The notes: generated by a model from the letters alone, not told the origin. 18,488 nt of DNA from UBA668 sp031413415 (GCA_031413415.1 JANOET010000055.1:1-18488); one strand, 5' to 3'. Shown: positions 7,584-16,198, counted from the stretch's first letter. A program made the numbers and translations.

Positions 7584-8321
7584 TCACTCTGTGGCGTTCG
7601 TCGCTTCGGTGTAACGGGCGATCACTTCGTCGATCGGACCGGTCGCCCGCAGCACGCCCTTCTCGATCCACAGGCCGCGGCGGCACAGCCGGGTCACCTC
7701 GTCCATCGAGTGGCTCACCAGCAGGAGCGTGCCGGCATCGCCCAACAGCGATTCGATGCGCTCGCGCGACTTCTGGCGGAACGCCCTGTCGCCGACCGAG
7801 AGTGCTTCGTCGATGAGCAGGATCTCGGGTCGCACTGCAGTCGAGATCGCGAAGTGCAGTCGAGCGCGCATGCCCGACGAGTAGGTCTTCAGCGGACGCT
7901 CGAGCGCTTCGCCCAGCTCGGTGAACTCGACGATGTCGCCGATGGCGTCGTCGAGTTCGTGCGCCGACATGCCGAGCGCCAGACAACCGAGGCGGATGTT
8001 CCGATAGCCGGTCGCGGCGGGCAGCAGCGCCGCGCCCACGCCGAGCAGCTTCGGCTCGGCGCTGACGAGGATCTCGCCCGACGTGGGAGGCAGCAGCCCA
8101 GCGAGCGCCGACAGCAACGTCGATTTCCCGGACCCGTTCGAACCGATGACGCCGATGGCGTCGCCCCGGTTCACGTCGAACGACACCCCCTTGAGCGCGT
8201 GAATGACCCGACGACCGCTGCCCTGCCCGGCGACGATGCGTTGGCGCAGCGAGGCACGCCGTTCGGTGAACACCTCGTAGTCGACGTGCAGGTCGCGAAC
8301 CCGCATGGACAGTTCGGTCAT
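7584..8321 (-). CDS. ABC transporter ATP-binding protein for polysaccharide export (Wzt/TagH-type)
   Basis: A 245-residue ATPase that would power export of a lipid-linked glycan with the adjacent ABC-2 permease. Walker A is GSNGSGKST (residues 60-68), the signature YSSGMRARL begins at 147, Walker B is ILLIDE (167-172) and the switch histidine is in LVSHS (201-205). The early stretch FTERRASLRQRI and the sequence around the signature resemble the Wzt/TagH/RfbE branch. It ends shortly after the nucleotide-binding domain, so it lacks the C-terminal glycan-recognition domain of E. coli O9a-type Wzt. Export is therefore more likely of the kind not gated by chain-end capping. ATG 8319-8321 overlaps the permease stop by four bases (ATGA). 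Last gene of a four-gene operon. Confidence 0.92.
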   Translation of the reverse strand: MTELSMRVRDLHVDYEVFTERRASLRQRIVAGQGSGRRVIHALKGVSFDVNRGDAIGVIGSNGSGKSTLLSALAGLLPPTSGEILVSAEPKLLGVGAALLPAATGYRNIRLGCLALGMSAHELDDAIGDIVEFTELGEALERPLKTYSSGMRARLHFAISTAVRPEILLIDEALSVGDRAFRQKSRERIESLLGDAGTLLLVSHSMDEVTRLCRRGLWIEKGVLRATGPIDEVIARYTEATNATE

Positions 8322-9163
8322 GCGCGTCCGTACCTGTGCTCTGCCGCCCGGAAGTAGCGGAACCCGAAGAGCAGCAGCAGCCCGGCGACGACGGTCGCGC
8401 GCAGGGTGGAACCCCAGTCGAACGAGCCACCCATGAAGCACCAGCGATAGGCGTCGAGGATCGGCACGAGCGGGTTGTAGACGACGACGGTGCGGATCAG
8501 TGCATTGTCCGAGGCGAGGATCTTGTCGGCCGAGAACATGACTCCAGAAGTGAACTGGAGCAACCGGAACAGGAACGGGATCAACTGCTGAACGTCCCTG
8601 AAGGTGTCGTTCATCCGCGCCACGACCAGCGATCCACCGAGGTTCAGCGCCGAGTGGACCACCAGCACGATCGGCAGAGCGAGCCATCGCCGCGAGACGC
8701 CCTCACCGGTGATCAGTGCAAGGCTGCCGAGGACCGCCAGCTGGAAGCTGAACGTGATCAGGTTCCCGATGGCCGACGAGATGGGAACGATCGCACGAGG
8801 GAAGCGGAACGAGCGCATCAACCCTTCGCGCTGCGCGATGGACGACGCACCGCCGAGGACCGTCGACGAGGTGAGTCCGTAGGCGAACACGCCCACCATC
8901 AGCCACAGCGGGTAGTTCTCGATACCTCGGTTTGCCTCGAGCACCACGCCGAAGATGACGTAGTACACCCCCGCCGTGATGAGCGGGTTGCCGAGGTGCC
9001 AGACGTTGCCGAGCACCGTGTCGCGGTGGCTGGAACGCAGCTCTTCCACGGGCAGGGCGAACATGAAGTCGCGGCGCTGCCACACACGCCGGAGGTACTC
9101 GCGTGACGTCGTGACGGTGACCAGTGGTGCCAGGCCGGCTGCGTCGTCGTCGGCCTCGCTCAT
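8318..9163 (-). CDS. ABC-2 type polysaccharide export permease (Wzm-type)
   Basis: A 281-residue inner-membrane protein of the Wzm/TagG family, partner of the adjoining ATPase. About six hydrophobic segments are seen, near residues 59-76, 86-105, 127-150, 158-182, 193-211 and 254-270. An amphipathic N-terminus with LRRVWQRRDFMFALP precedes them. Family-typical spots are SFRFPRAIVPIS (118-129) and YNPLVPILDAYR (229-240). It should flip an undecaprenyl-linked glycan across the membrane. The chosen ATG (9161-9163) overlaps the stop of the upstream glycosyltransferase by four bases, and its own stop overlaps the ATPase start the same way, so three genes in a row are translationally coupled. The frame continues open upstream, but that sequence is antisense-like and has no homology I can see. 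Confidence 0.9.
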   Translation of the reverse strand: MSEADDDAAGLAPLVTVTTSREYLRRVWQRRDFMFALPVEELRSSHRDTVLGNVWHLGNPLITAGVYYVIFGVVLEANRGIENYPLWLMVGVFAYGLTSSTVLGGASSIAQREGLMRSFRFPRAIVPISSAIGNLITFSFQLAVLGSLALITGEGVSRRWLALPIVLVVHSALNLGGSLVVARMNDTFRDVQQLIPFLFRLLQFTSGVMFSADKILASDNALIRTVVVYNPLVPILDAYRWCFMGGSFDWGSTLRATVVAGLLLLFGFRYFRAAEHRYGRA

Positions 9164-10254
9164 GTCGGCCGATCGTACTGGGCGGGTGCGGCGAGTTCCC
9201 GCAGCAGATGGGCGAACGCCGGACCGTCGACCCGCCAGTTGTGATGCCGGGCTGCGGACGCGTGGCCGCTCGCACCCATCGTTCGACGGAGCTCGACGTC
9301 GGCGATGAGTGCCCGCACATGCTCGGCGATCGCGGTCGGATCGTCCTGGCCCACCACGAACCCGGCTGCCGCGTCGTGCACAAGCCGCTGCGGGATGGGC
9401 AGGTCGGTGGTGATGACGGGCAGGCCGCGGGCCATGTACTCGACCACCTTGGTGGGCATCGAGTGCAGGTAGTTCGGGATCGGGGCCAGCAGACACAGGC
9501 CCGCCACCGCACCTTCCACGGACTGCAGCGCCTCGCCGTTGGGCACGTACCCCCGCCACCGCACATCGCCTGCCGCGTCGGCGTCGACGACCGCCGAACG
9601 GATGTCGCCGTCGGGATCGCCGATCAGCTCCACGACCACCTCGCCGCGCAACACCCGGCCGAGCTCGAGCATCGTCGTCCAGCCGCGACGATCCGAGATG
9701 CGGCCCACGTAGACGACGCGGTGGTCGTCGGCCACTGGCGGCGCGCAGGCCTCGGGCACCGGCGTGGAGTTCGGCACCACCGGGACGTCGCCCAGCCGGT
9801 CGCGATATCCGTGTTCGGCCGCGAGCAGTCGAAAGCGCCTCGGCGCGAGCCGCTCGACCATGCGTACGCTCCATCCGACCACGCCCCGCAACGGGCCGGG
9901 AAGCCACTCGCGATCGGCGATCGAGCCGGCGAGGTCCTCGTGCACGTCCCACACCTTCACGGCCGGCGTGCGCAGGAACCAGCAGAGCGGCACCAGTTCC
10001 AGGTCGTGCACGAGCAGCAGGTCCGCGCCGGTTCGCTCGCGCCGGATCGCCCCGACGACGTCGCGCCAGGCACCGAATCGACGACGTCCGCGAACACGGC
10101 GGATCACCACGTGGCGCAGCCCGTCGCGGTGCTGCACGGGCTCGGGTGCGATGAAGGTCACCTCGATGCCGTCGGCCAGCAACGCGTCGATCTGGCGTTG
10201 CACGATGCGGGCATCGTCGCCGCGGTGGGCGCAGGTGGCCACGACGACGCGCAT
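9160..10254 (-). CDS. GT4-family glycosyltransferase
   Basis: A 364-residue GT-B fold glycosyltransferase, probably GT4, that would add a sugar from a nucleotide donor to a lipid-linked acceptor on the cytoplasmic face. The N-terminal Rossmann half starts MRVVVATCAHRGDDARI. The acceptor half contains VHDLELVP (82-89) and WDVHEDL (102-108). The linker and donor half opens with VYVGRISDRRGW (181-192). The donor-sugar loop is SMPTKVVEYMARGLPVITT (265-283), with the EX7E-type arrangement only loosely kept. There is no membrane segment. The ATG at 10252-10254 sits 4 bases after the dehydrogenase stop. Donor and acceptor cannot be told from sequence; the neighbouring UDP-HexNAc dehydrogenase makes a HexNAc-uronate donor possible. 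Confidence 0.85.
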   Translation of the reverse strand: MRVVVATCAHRGDDARIVQRQIDALLADGIEVTFIAPEPVQHRDGLRHVVIRRVRGRRRFGAWRDVVGAIRRERTGADLLLVHDLELVPLCWFLRTPAVKVWDVHEDLAGSIADREWLPGPLRGVVGWSVRMVERLAPRRFRLLAAEHGYRDRLGDVPVVPNSTPVPEACAPPVADDHRVVYVGRISDRRGWTTMLELGRVLRGEVVVELIGDPDGDIRSAVVDADAAGDVRWRGYVPNGEALQSVEGAVAGLCLLAPIPNYLHSMPTKVVEYMARGLPVITTDLPIPQRLVHDAAAGFVVGQDDPTAIAEHVRALIADVELRRTMGASGHASAARHHNWRVDGPAFAHLLRELAAPAQYDRPT

Positions 10255-10258
10255 GGCG

Positions 10259-11527
10259 TCAGAGCCGTTCGACGTTGGCGTGGTGCATCTTGCCGCGCGT
10301 GTCGAACACGGCGGTCGCGAGGGAAGCGATGTGATCGAGGTCGTAGGCGTCGTGCACCTGCAGCAGCACGGCGACGTCGCAGTCGCGCAGCGCCTGGTCC
10401 AGGTCGGGCGCGAGCGGCAACTGGCCGCCGGCGATGTCGAAGCGGGTGACGTGCGGGTCGTGGCCCAACACGTCGGCACCCATCTTCACGAAGCCCTCGG
10501 CCACGTCTCGCGACGGCGACTCGCGCTGGTCCGAGATGTTCGGCTTGTAGGTGAGGCCGAGGAGCAGCACCTTGCTGCCGCGCAGGGCGAGCCCACGCTC
10601 GTTGAGCAGGTCCTGCACTCGACGCACCACGTACGCCGGCATGCGGTTGCTGACCTCTTGCGCCAGTTCGACGAAGCGGAACTGGTAACCCAGCGTGCGC
10701 ACACGGTGCGACAGGTAGTTCGGGTCGATGGGGATGCAGTGCCCGCCGACGCCGGGACCGGGGTAGAACGCGGCGAACCCGAACGGCTTCGACGAAGCAG
10801 CCTTGATGGAATCCCACAGGTCGATCTCGAGCTCGTGACAGAAGATGGCCATCTCGTTGACGAGCGCGATGTTGACGTGGCGATAGGTGTTCTCGAGCAG
10901 CTTGGCCAGCTCGGCCTCGCGGCAGCCACGGGCGCGCACGACGGTGTCGACGATGGTGCCGTAGAACTCGGCGGCCCGTTCGGTGCAGTCGGCCGTGTAC
11001 CCGCCGACGATCTTCGGCGTGTTCTTCAAGCCGTACACCGGGTTGCCGGGGTCGATGCGCTCGGGCGAGAAGGCGAGGTGGAAGTCGGTGCCGGCCACCA
11101 GCCCGGTCTGCTCGAGCACGCCGCGCACCTCGGTGTCGGTGGTGCCGGGGTAGGTGGTGCTCTCGAGCACCACGAGCATGCCGGCGTGCAGGTGAGCGCG
11201 AATGCTCTCGGTGGCACCCATGACGGCGTCGAGGTCGGGGGTCTGATCCTCGCGGAGCGGTGTGGGCACGCAGATGACCGCCACCGTGGCATCCGCCAGG
11301 CAGGCGGCGTCGGTGGTGGCCGTGAAGCCCGCGCCCAGGAGTTCGGCGACGGCAGCGTCGCTGATGTCGTCGACGTGGGAGCGACCGGCGTTCAACCCGT
11401 CGACCACACGGGGGCTCGCATCGAGACCGACGACCGTCAGCCCGGCACGAACTGCCTCGACGACGAGCGGCAGCCCCACGTACCCGAGACCGATGACGAC
11501 GAGCTTGTTCGTGGAGGAGGATGACAC
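10259..11527 (-). CDS. UDP-N-acetylhexosamine 6-dehydrogenase (WbpA/TviB-like)
   Basis: A 422-residue member of the UDP-glucose/GDP-mannose dehydrogenase family, which oxidises C6 of a nucleotide sugar twice using NAD+ to give a uronic acid. The NAD-binding motif is GLGYVGLP (residues 13-20). Then come ESTTYPGT (122-129), SPERIDPG (154-161), the lysine/asparagine region LLENTYRHVNIALVNE (210-225) and the catalytic cysteine in GPGVGGHCIPIDP (Cys264). ESTTYPGT and KPFGFAAFYPGPG resemble WbpA/TviB-type enzymes that use UDP-GlcNAc more than plain UDP-glucose dehydrogenases, so UDP-GlcNAcA is the likeliest product; substrate choice remains inference. The start is GTG (11525-11527), just beyond AAGG. 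First gene of the minus-strand operon, divergent from the membrane-protein gene 36 bases away. Confidence 0.88.
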   Translation of the reverse strand: MSSSSTNKLVVIGLGYVGLPLVVEAVRAGLTVVGLDASPRVVDGLNAGRSHVDDISDAAVAELLGAGFTATTDAACLADATVAVICVPTPLREDQTPDLDAVMGATESIRAHLHAGMLVVLESTTYPGTTDTEVRGVLEQTGLVAGTDFHLAFSPERIDPGNPVYGLKNTPKIVGGYTADCTERAAEFYGTIVDTVVRARGCREAELAKLLENTYRHVNIALVNEMAIFCHELEIDLWDSIKAASSKPFGFAAFYPGPGVGGHCIPIDPNYLSHRVRTLGYQFRFVELAQEVSNRMPAYVVRRVQDLLNERGLALRGSKVLLLGLTYKPNISDQRESPSRDVAEGFVKMGADVLGHDPHVTRFDIAGGQLPLAPDLDQALRDCDVAVLLQVHDAYDLDHIASLATAVFDTRGKMHHANVERL

Positions 11528-11563
11528 GGGCCTTGACGATAGCGGCGACTAGCCTGCAGTTCG
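11528..11563. promoter_or_regulatory. 36-base divergent promoter region, possibly leaderless both ways
   Basis: The only DNA between two divergent GTG starts, so both promoters must fit here or lie inside the genes. On the plus strand TAGCCT (11550-11555) resembles a TANNNT -10 box placed so that transcription would begin at or next to the GTG at 11564. On the minus strand TATCGT lies 8 bases before the GTG of the dehydrogenase. TTGACG at 11533-11538 looks like a -35 element but is badly spaced from TAGCCT. Leaderless mRNAs are common in actinobacteria. Motif reading only. Confidence 0.35.
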
Positions 11564-13420
11564 GTGAGGCTCGACCGCGACAGGGTGATCCGGCTGGGTG
11601 CCGTGACCGCTGCATTCGCCCTCGGGTTGGTCGTTCTGTGGCAACTGCTCGCTCGGCTGCTCTACACCGATCGCGGCCTCGACCTCACCGACGAGGGCCT
11701 CTACCTCCTTGCGGCCGACCCTCCGTCGTCCACCGCCGCTTGGGTCGTGCCGTTCGGCTGGCACACGAAGTGGCTGTTCTCGCTCGTCGGCCACGACATC
11801 GCCGACTTCCGTACGGCGGCGGCCGTGATCATCGTGGTGCTCGGAGCGTGGGCCGGCCACGCAACTGTGCACCGCGCCGACCCGACCGGTCGTCCGCACC
11901 CCGTTTCCGTTGCGGCAGCAGTCGCGATCGGTGGCGTCTCGTCGCTGATGCTCTTCGCAGGGCTCCTTCGCACGCCGGGCTACAACTGGGTCAACCTCGC
12001 CGGCCTGCTGATCGCCGCTGCAGCCACGCTCGGCACACGGTGGAGCCCGGTCCCCGAGCGTCCGCTGCGCAGTGTCCGCTTCCAGGCTGGTGGCGCCGGC
12101 ATCGCCGCCGGCGCAGTGATGAGTGTCGTCGCCAAGCCCACCTCCGGCCCCGGGATCGTGGTGGTGGCGCTGCTGTTCGTGCTCGTGGTCGCGGGTCGTC
12201 GAGCAGTGCGGTGGGCCACCGCGCTCGTCGCGGGTTGGGGGGTCGCTCTCATCGGGGTCGCCGTCGCCACAGGCCTTTGGCCCACCTCCTTCCTCTCGGT
12301 GTTCCGCGATGCCGCGCGGTTCCCGGTGCCGTCCGATAACCAGAGCCTTGGCAACGCGTCCCGTGACGTGCTCCGTCTGCCGCTGAGCCTGTGGGAGGCG
12401 ATTCGAGCGGAGCCACACGTGACGCAGTTCCTGGTCGCCACGGCGATCGTGGTGACCGTGGCGCTGGTCGTTCTTCGCCGCAGGTCCGGTCCGCTCACCT
12501 GGTTGCCCCTGTGGTGCTGCTCGGTGGCCGCAGTCGGCGTGGCACTGCCCGTCGCGCGTCTGGGTCTCGCCGACGATCGCGGCCGCTTCGCATGGATCGG
12601 CACGAGCGTGTGGATGTGGACCCTCCTCATCGGTTGCGCCCTGCACGCCGTGCTCCTCGGTCCCGAGCACCGCGATCGGAAGGGGTCGCGATGGGCGCCA
12701 ACCGCACTTCTGCTGGCGTTCACCTTGCTGTTCGCCGTAGGCAGCGGCCACGGGGCGCTCCGCCAGTCGGGGTTGAGCGCCGTGCTCCTGGCGCTGGTCG
12801 CCGTGGCGCTCACAGCATCTGCGGGCGCCGCGCCGGCCAGGCGCACGGGCTTGCTCGTCGTGGCGACCACCGTCCTGGTCGGCGGCGCAGCGACGATGAT
12901 CTCGAGCGTCGAGACGCCGTACCGCATCGCCACGGTCGACCAACTCGATCAGCGCATCGAGGTCGGGGCGCACCAGGCTCCGTTGCTCGTCGACGGCGCC
13001 ACCAGATCCACCCTGGAAGAGATCCGCCGGGCGGCGGCAGCCGGAGGTTGGTGCGAGGACACCCGCCTGCTCGGATTCGTGTGGCGGTGGAGCTCGACCA
13101 TTCCCTACGACCTCGCGGCCCAGGTCCCCGACACGTTGATGGTCACCCTCTTCGGCTATCCGAACAGCGTGGCGATCGCCGACCACACCTTGTCGCAGCT
13201 CGACGATGCCTGGTCCGATGCATGGGTGCTCACCTCGGACCCGAGCACGTTGCGTGCCGACCAGGTCGAGACCACCGACGCGGCGTTGCGACTGCTCGAC
13301 CGGCACGTCGGCGTCAAGTTTCCCGACGACTACGAACTCGCGGCGTCCGCAGACACACTCCAACTGTGGCGCCCGGTCACATCGGCCCCGATGCGCTGTG
13401 CAGTGGGCACCGACCGATAA
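11564..13420 (+). CDS. multi-spanning membrane protein, GT-C glycosyltransferase-like
   Basis: A 618-residue integral membrane protein with a hydrophobic helix at about residues 11-33, roughly ten further membrane segments to about residue 460, and a soluble C-terminal domain of about 150 residues. The first extracytoplasmic loop carries LDLTDEGLYLL (39-49). An acidic pair in this position (Asp43, Glu44) is the hallmark of GT-C enzymes that use polyprenyl-phosphate sugars. TPGYNWVNLAGLLI after the third or fourth helix is shared, as I recall, with uncharacterised GT-C-like membrane proteins. It probably transfers a sugar, or processes a glycan, outside the membrane, but no donor can be named. 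The start is GTG at 11564; an in-frame stop at 11540 excludes a longer form. It is followed after 13 bases by another GT-C-like gene. Confidence 0.8.
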   Translation: MRLDRDRVIRLGAVTAAFALGLVVLWQLLARLLYTDRGLDLTDEGLYLLAADPPSSTAAWVVPFGWHTKWLFSLVGHDIADFRTAAAVIIVVLGAWAGHATVHRADPTGRPHPVSVAAAVAIGGVSSLMLFAGLLRTPGYNWVNLAGLLIAAAATLGTRWSPVPERPLRSVRFQAGGAGIAAGAVMSVVAKPTSGPGIVVVALLFVLVVAGRRAVRWATALVAGWGVALIGVAVATGLWPTSFLSVFRDAARFPVPSDNQSLGNASRDVLRLPLSLWEAIRAEPHVTQFLVATAIVVTVALVVLRRRSGPLTWLPLWCCSVAAVGVALPVARLGLADDRGRFAWIGTSVWMWTLLIGCALHAVLLGPEHRDRKGSRWAPTALLLAFTLLFAVGSGHGALRQSGLSAVLLALVAVALTASAGAAPARRTGLLVVATTVLVGGAATMISSVETPYRIATVDQLDQRIEVGAHQAPLLVDGATRSTLEEIRRAAAAGGWCEDTRLLGFVWRWSSTIPYDLAAQVPDTLMVTLFGYPNSVAIADHTLSQLDDAWSDAWVLTSDPSTLRADQVETTDAALRLLDRHVGVKFPDDYELAASADTLQLWRPVTSAPMRCAVGTDR

Positions 13421-13433
13421 CAATGGAGCCACC

Positions 13434-15059
13434 ATGAATTCGACACGGCTGCGGGCCGCCTCTGACCGCGTCCGCGCGGCGTGGTCCGATCCATCGGAGC
13501 GCGCCGGACTGGTGCTTCTCCTGCTCGGCCTTGCGTCGCTGGCCGTCTCGATGCTGACCGCGCTCTCCATCCGCAGCCCACTCGGACACGACGAGTCGGT
13601 CTATGCCCTGCGCGGCCGCTACTTCGTCGATGCCGCCTCGGTCAACACCGGTTACTGGACGGCGTACCGCGCCCCGGGATTCCCGTTCATCCTCTCGTGG
13701 GTCTTCCGCATTCACGAATCTGTTGCGATCGCCCGTCTCACCGTCGCCGCGTGCAGCGCTGTCACCCTCATCTGCACCTGGCGGATCGGACGACGCCTGG
13801 TGGGGCCGGCCGTCGGCGGCCTCGCCGCGCTGCTCGCAGGCATTTCGCCGTGGTTCGTGTCGATGAGCACGTTCGTGTACATCGACGGCCCGGGCACGAT
13901 GTTCTCGCTGCTCGCCGTGCTCGCCTTTCTCCCCGTGCTCGACGGGCGCCTGCACCCTGGCCGACTCGCCCTCTGCGTGGCGATGGCGTGGATCGCAACG
14001 TCGGTCCGTTTCGGTGCTCCGTTGTGCTTCGGCACCGGGATGGCGATCGTGGGCCTGATCGCTGCGGTCAGGGCTTGGAGAGTACGGGACCGTCGGCGCA
14101 TCGTCGAGATCGGCGGCGCGCTCGCGGGTGCTGCGCTGTCGGTCCCAGTGCTGTACATGTCCGGCCTGTTCGAGTACAGAGGCAGGACCCCGGCAGAGGC
14201 CAACGATTCGCTGCTGCAGTCCAAGGGCCTGACTGCTGCCACCGGGTGGCGCGACCTCACCGCGTGGTTCCGGACCGATGTGCTCGATCGCACGGGACCC
14301 ACGTTCGTCATGGCTGTCCTCGCCGTCGGGCTCGTCGCCTCGATCGTGCTCGCGATCGCACGCGGTCGGCACCGCGTGCCGACCGCGATCTTCGTCCTGT
14401 GGGGAGTGTCCGCAGTCGTCGGCCTGGTGGTATCGGTCGGTCTCATCGTCACCAACTATCTGATGATCGCCGTGCCCGCACTGTCGCTCGCCGCCGCCAC
14501 TGGGCTCGTCGGTCTGTGGGAACTGACCGCCCACATGGCTGTCGCCACCCGGCGCAGCCTGGCCGGCGCTGCGATCGCCGTCCTGGTCCTCATCGGCGGC
14601 ACCTCCACCCAGCACGTCAGCAGCGACGCCCACCACAGCAACCTGACCACCTTCCGAGGCCTGCGTGCGGCCTCAGTCGAGGTGCGCCGAACCCTGGGGC
14701 CGCACTGCTTCACCTTGACCTCGTACTCGCCGCAGGTCGGGTGGTACTCCAGGTGCGCGGGTTCGGCGTTCCTCCTGGCCGGCGGGCCCGGCGACTACCA
14801 GGACGTGGTTGGCAACGCACAAGAGTCCTACCGCAGTTGGGTGGAGTCGGATCCCAATGCCAACCCCGACTCATTCGCGATGATCACCATCGAGGGGGGC
14901 AAGCGCCAGCCGACCGATGAGCAGATCGCCGAGGCAGACCCCTTCATCATCCGTGAGATCTACACGACGAAGCTGGGCCGACGACAGATCACTGCAGTCC
15001 AGTTCGATCCTTGTATCTTCGAGGACAACTGTCCTGACAACAGCGGCGCCACACCATGA
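13434..15059 (+). CDS. GT-C membrane glycosyltransferase (PMT/ArnT-like)
   Basis: A 541-residue membrane protein of the dolichyl-phosphate-mannose transferase type (PMT_2/GT39/GT83-like). After the first helix (about 25-45) the loop has SPLGHDESVYALRGRYF (48-64), with the Asp53-Glu54 pair expected of a GT-C catalytic loop. YRAPGFPFILSWVF (78-91) follows, the position where PMT/ArnT proteins have their conserved YxxPP/APGxP motif. About ten helices run to about residue 400, then a soluble C-terminal domain with several cysteines (for example PHCFTL, CIFEDNCPD). It should use a lipid-phosphate sugar donor outside the membrane. The convergent GT2 gene further along could make that donor. The ATG at 13434 has GGAG five bases upstream. 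The stop overlaps the aminotransferase ATG by four bases (ATGA). Confidence 0.85.
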   Translation: MNSTRLRAASDRVRAAWSDPSERAGLVLLLLGLASLAVSMLTALSIRSPLGHDESVYALRGRYFVDAASVNTGYWTAYRAPGFPFILSWVFRIHESVAIARLTVAACSAVTLICTWRIGRRLVGPAVGGLAALLAGISPWFVSMSTFVYIDGPGTMFSLLAVLAFLPVLDGRLHPGRLALCVAMAWIATSVRFGAPLCFGTGMAIVGLIAAVRAWRVRDRRRIVEIGGALAGAALSVPVLYMSGLFEYRGRTPAEANDSLLQSKGLTAATGWRDLTAWFRTDVLDRTGPTFVMAVLAVGLVASIVLAIARGRHRVPTAIFVLWGVSAVVGLVVSVGLIVTNYLMIAVPALSLAAATGLVGLWELTAHMAVATRRSLAGAAIAVLVLIGGTSTQHVSSDAHHSNLTTFRGLRAASVEVRRTLGPHCFTLTSYSPQVGWYSRCAGSAFLLAGGPGDYQDVVGNAQESYRSWVESDPNANPDSFAMITIEGGKRQPTDEQIAEADPFIIREIYTTKLGRRQITAVQFDPCIFEDNCPDNSGATP

Positions 15060-16198
15060 TTCCCTTCAATCGTCCCACCTCTGCGCCCGCCGCACTCGAC
15101 CATCTGGCGACGGCGATTGCGTCGGGAAAGCTGTCCGGAGACGGGCCGTTCACCAAGCGGGCGTCGGAGATGCTCTCCCAGTTGCACGAAGGGGCGGGGG
15201 TGTTGCTCACCACGTCGTGCACCCATTCGCTCGAGATGTCGGCGCTACTGTTGAAGCTGCAGCCGGGCGACGAGGTGATCATCCCCTCGTTCACCTTCGT
15301 GTCCACCGCGAATGCGTTCGTCCTCGCGGGTGCGACGCCGGTCTTCGTCGACATCCGACCCGACACCCTGTGCATCGACGAGCAGCAGGTGGCTGCGGCC
15401 GTCACCGATCGGACACGAGCGATCGTCCCGGTGCACTATGCGGGGGTGCCGGCCGATATGGCATCCATCGTCGCCACCGCGGCCGACCGGAAGATCGCAG
15501 TGATCGAGGACAACGCCCATGGGCTGTTCGCCTCGTCCGAGGGGCATCCGCTCGGAACGTTCGGCGTACTGAGCACGCTCAGCTTCCACGAGACGAAGAA
15601 CATCTCCGCCGGCGAGGGCGGCGCGCTCATCGTCAACGACCCTGACCTGATGGGCCGCGCCGAGATCATCCGCGAGAAGGGGACGAACCGAAGTCGCTTC
15701 TTCCGCGGCCAGGTCGACAAGTACACGTGGGTCGACGTCGGGTCCAGCTATCTGCCCAGCGAACTGATCGCGGCAATGCTGGTCGCCCAACTGGAGCATG
15801 CCGAGACGGTGCAGGCGCAGCGCGGCGCGATCTGGCGGCGGTACCAAGCCGAACTCGCCGACTGGGCCGGTACGAACGGCGTCACGCTTCCGCTCGACGG
15901 CGGAAACCGGAAGCCGTCGTACCACATGTTCCAGGTGCTGCTGCCGGACCTCGACGCGCGTACGGCCTTCATCGACCACCTGCGGGAGCGGGACGTGATG
16001 AGCGTCTTCCACTACATCCCGTTGCACTCTTCGCCCAAGGGACAGGAAGTCGGCCGAGCACCGTTCGGTTGCCCCGTGACCGACGACATCAGCGTTCGGC
16101 TCGCCCGCCTGCCGCTGTTCACCGACATGACCGACAAGGAGCAGACGACCGTGATCGACGCCATCACCAGTTTCGACGTGGCGAGGGCCGGACGATGA
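15056..16198 (+). CDS. dTDP-4-amino-4,6-dideoxyhexose transaminase (WecE/RffA-type)
   Basis: A 380-residue PLP aminotransferase of the DegT/DnrJ/EryC1/StrS family. The start MIPFNRPTSA, TTSCTHSLEMSALLL (52-66), GDEVIIPSFTFVSTANAF (71-88), VIEDNAHG (149-156) and SFHETKNISAGEGGAL (176-191, with PLP lysine at 181) closely follow the WecE/RffA branch. That branch converts dTDP-4-keto-6-deoxyglucose to dTDP-4-amino-4,6-dideoxygalactose (TDP-Fuc4N) using glutamate. The length is normal for the family. The ATG overlaps the stop of the membrane glycosyltransferase, and its own stop overlaps the methyltransferase start, both as ATGA. The WecD-like acetyltransferase encoded on the other strand nearby would be the natural next step. 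The sugar configuration is inferred from family resemblance; the glucose-configured isomer is possible. Confidence 0.9.
   Translation: MIPFNRPTSAPAALDHLATAIASGKLSGDGPFTKRASEMLSQLHEGAGVLLTTSCTHSLEMSALLLKLQPGDEVIIPSFTFVSTANAFVLAGATPVFVDIRPDTLCIDEQQVAAAVTDRTRAIVPVHYAGVPADMASIVATAADRKIAVIEDNAHGLFASSEGHPLGTFGVLSTLSFHETKNISAGEGGALIVNDPDLMGRAEIIREKGTNRSRFFRGQVDKYTWVDVGSSYLPSELIAAMLVAQLEHAETVQAQRGAIWRRYQAELADWAGTNGVTLPLDGGNRKPSYHMFQVLLPDLDARTAFIDHLRERDVMSVFHYIPLHSSPKGQEVGRAPFGCPVTDDISVRLARLPLFTDMTDKEQTTVIDAITSFDVARAGR

Noticed and set aside
8322..9952. Long N-terminal extensions of the ABC ATPase (to 8687) and the permease (to 9952)
   Set aside because: The extended residues overlap better-supported upstream genes and show no homology, while the internal ATG codons give ATGA overlaps and normal family lengths.
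9764..11524. Plus-strand open frame of 586 codons opposite the GT4 and dehydrogenase genes
   Set aside because: Antisense product without motifs; both genes beneath it are strongly recognised.
11549..13570. Minus-strand open frame of 673 codons
   Set aside because: Antisense to the 618-aa membrane protein, with charged low-complexity composition and no recognisable domain.
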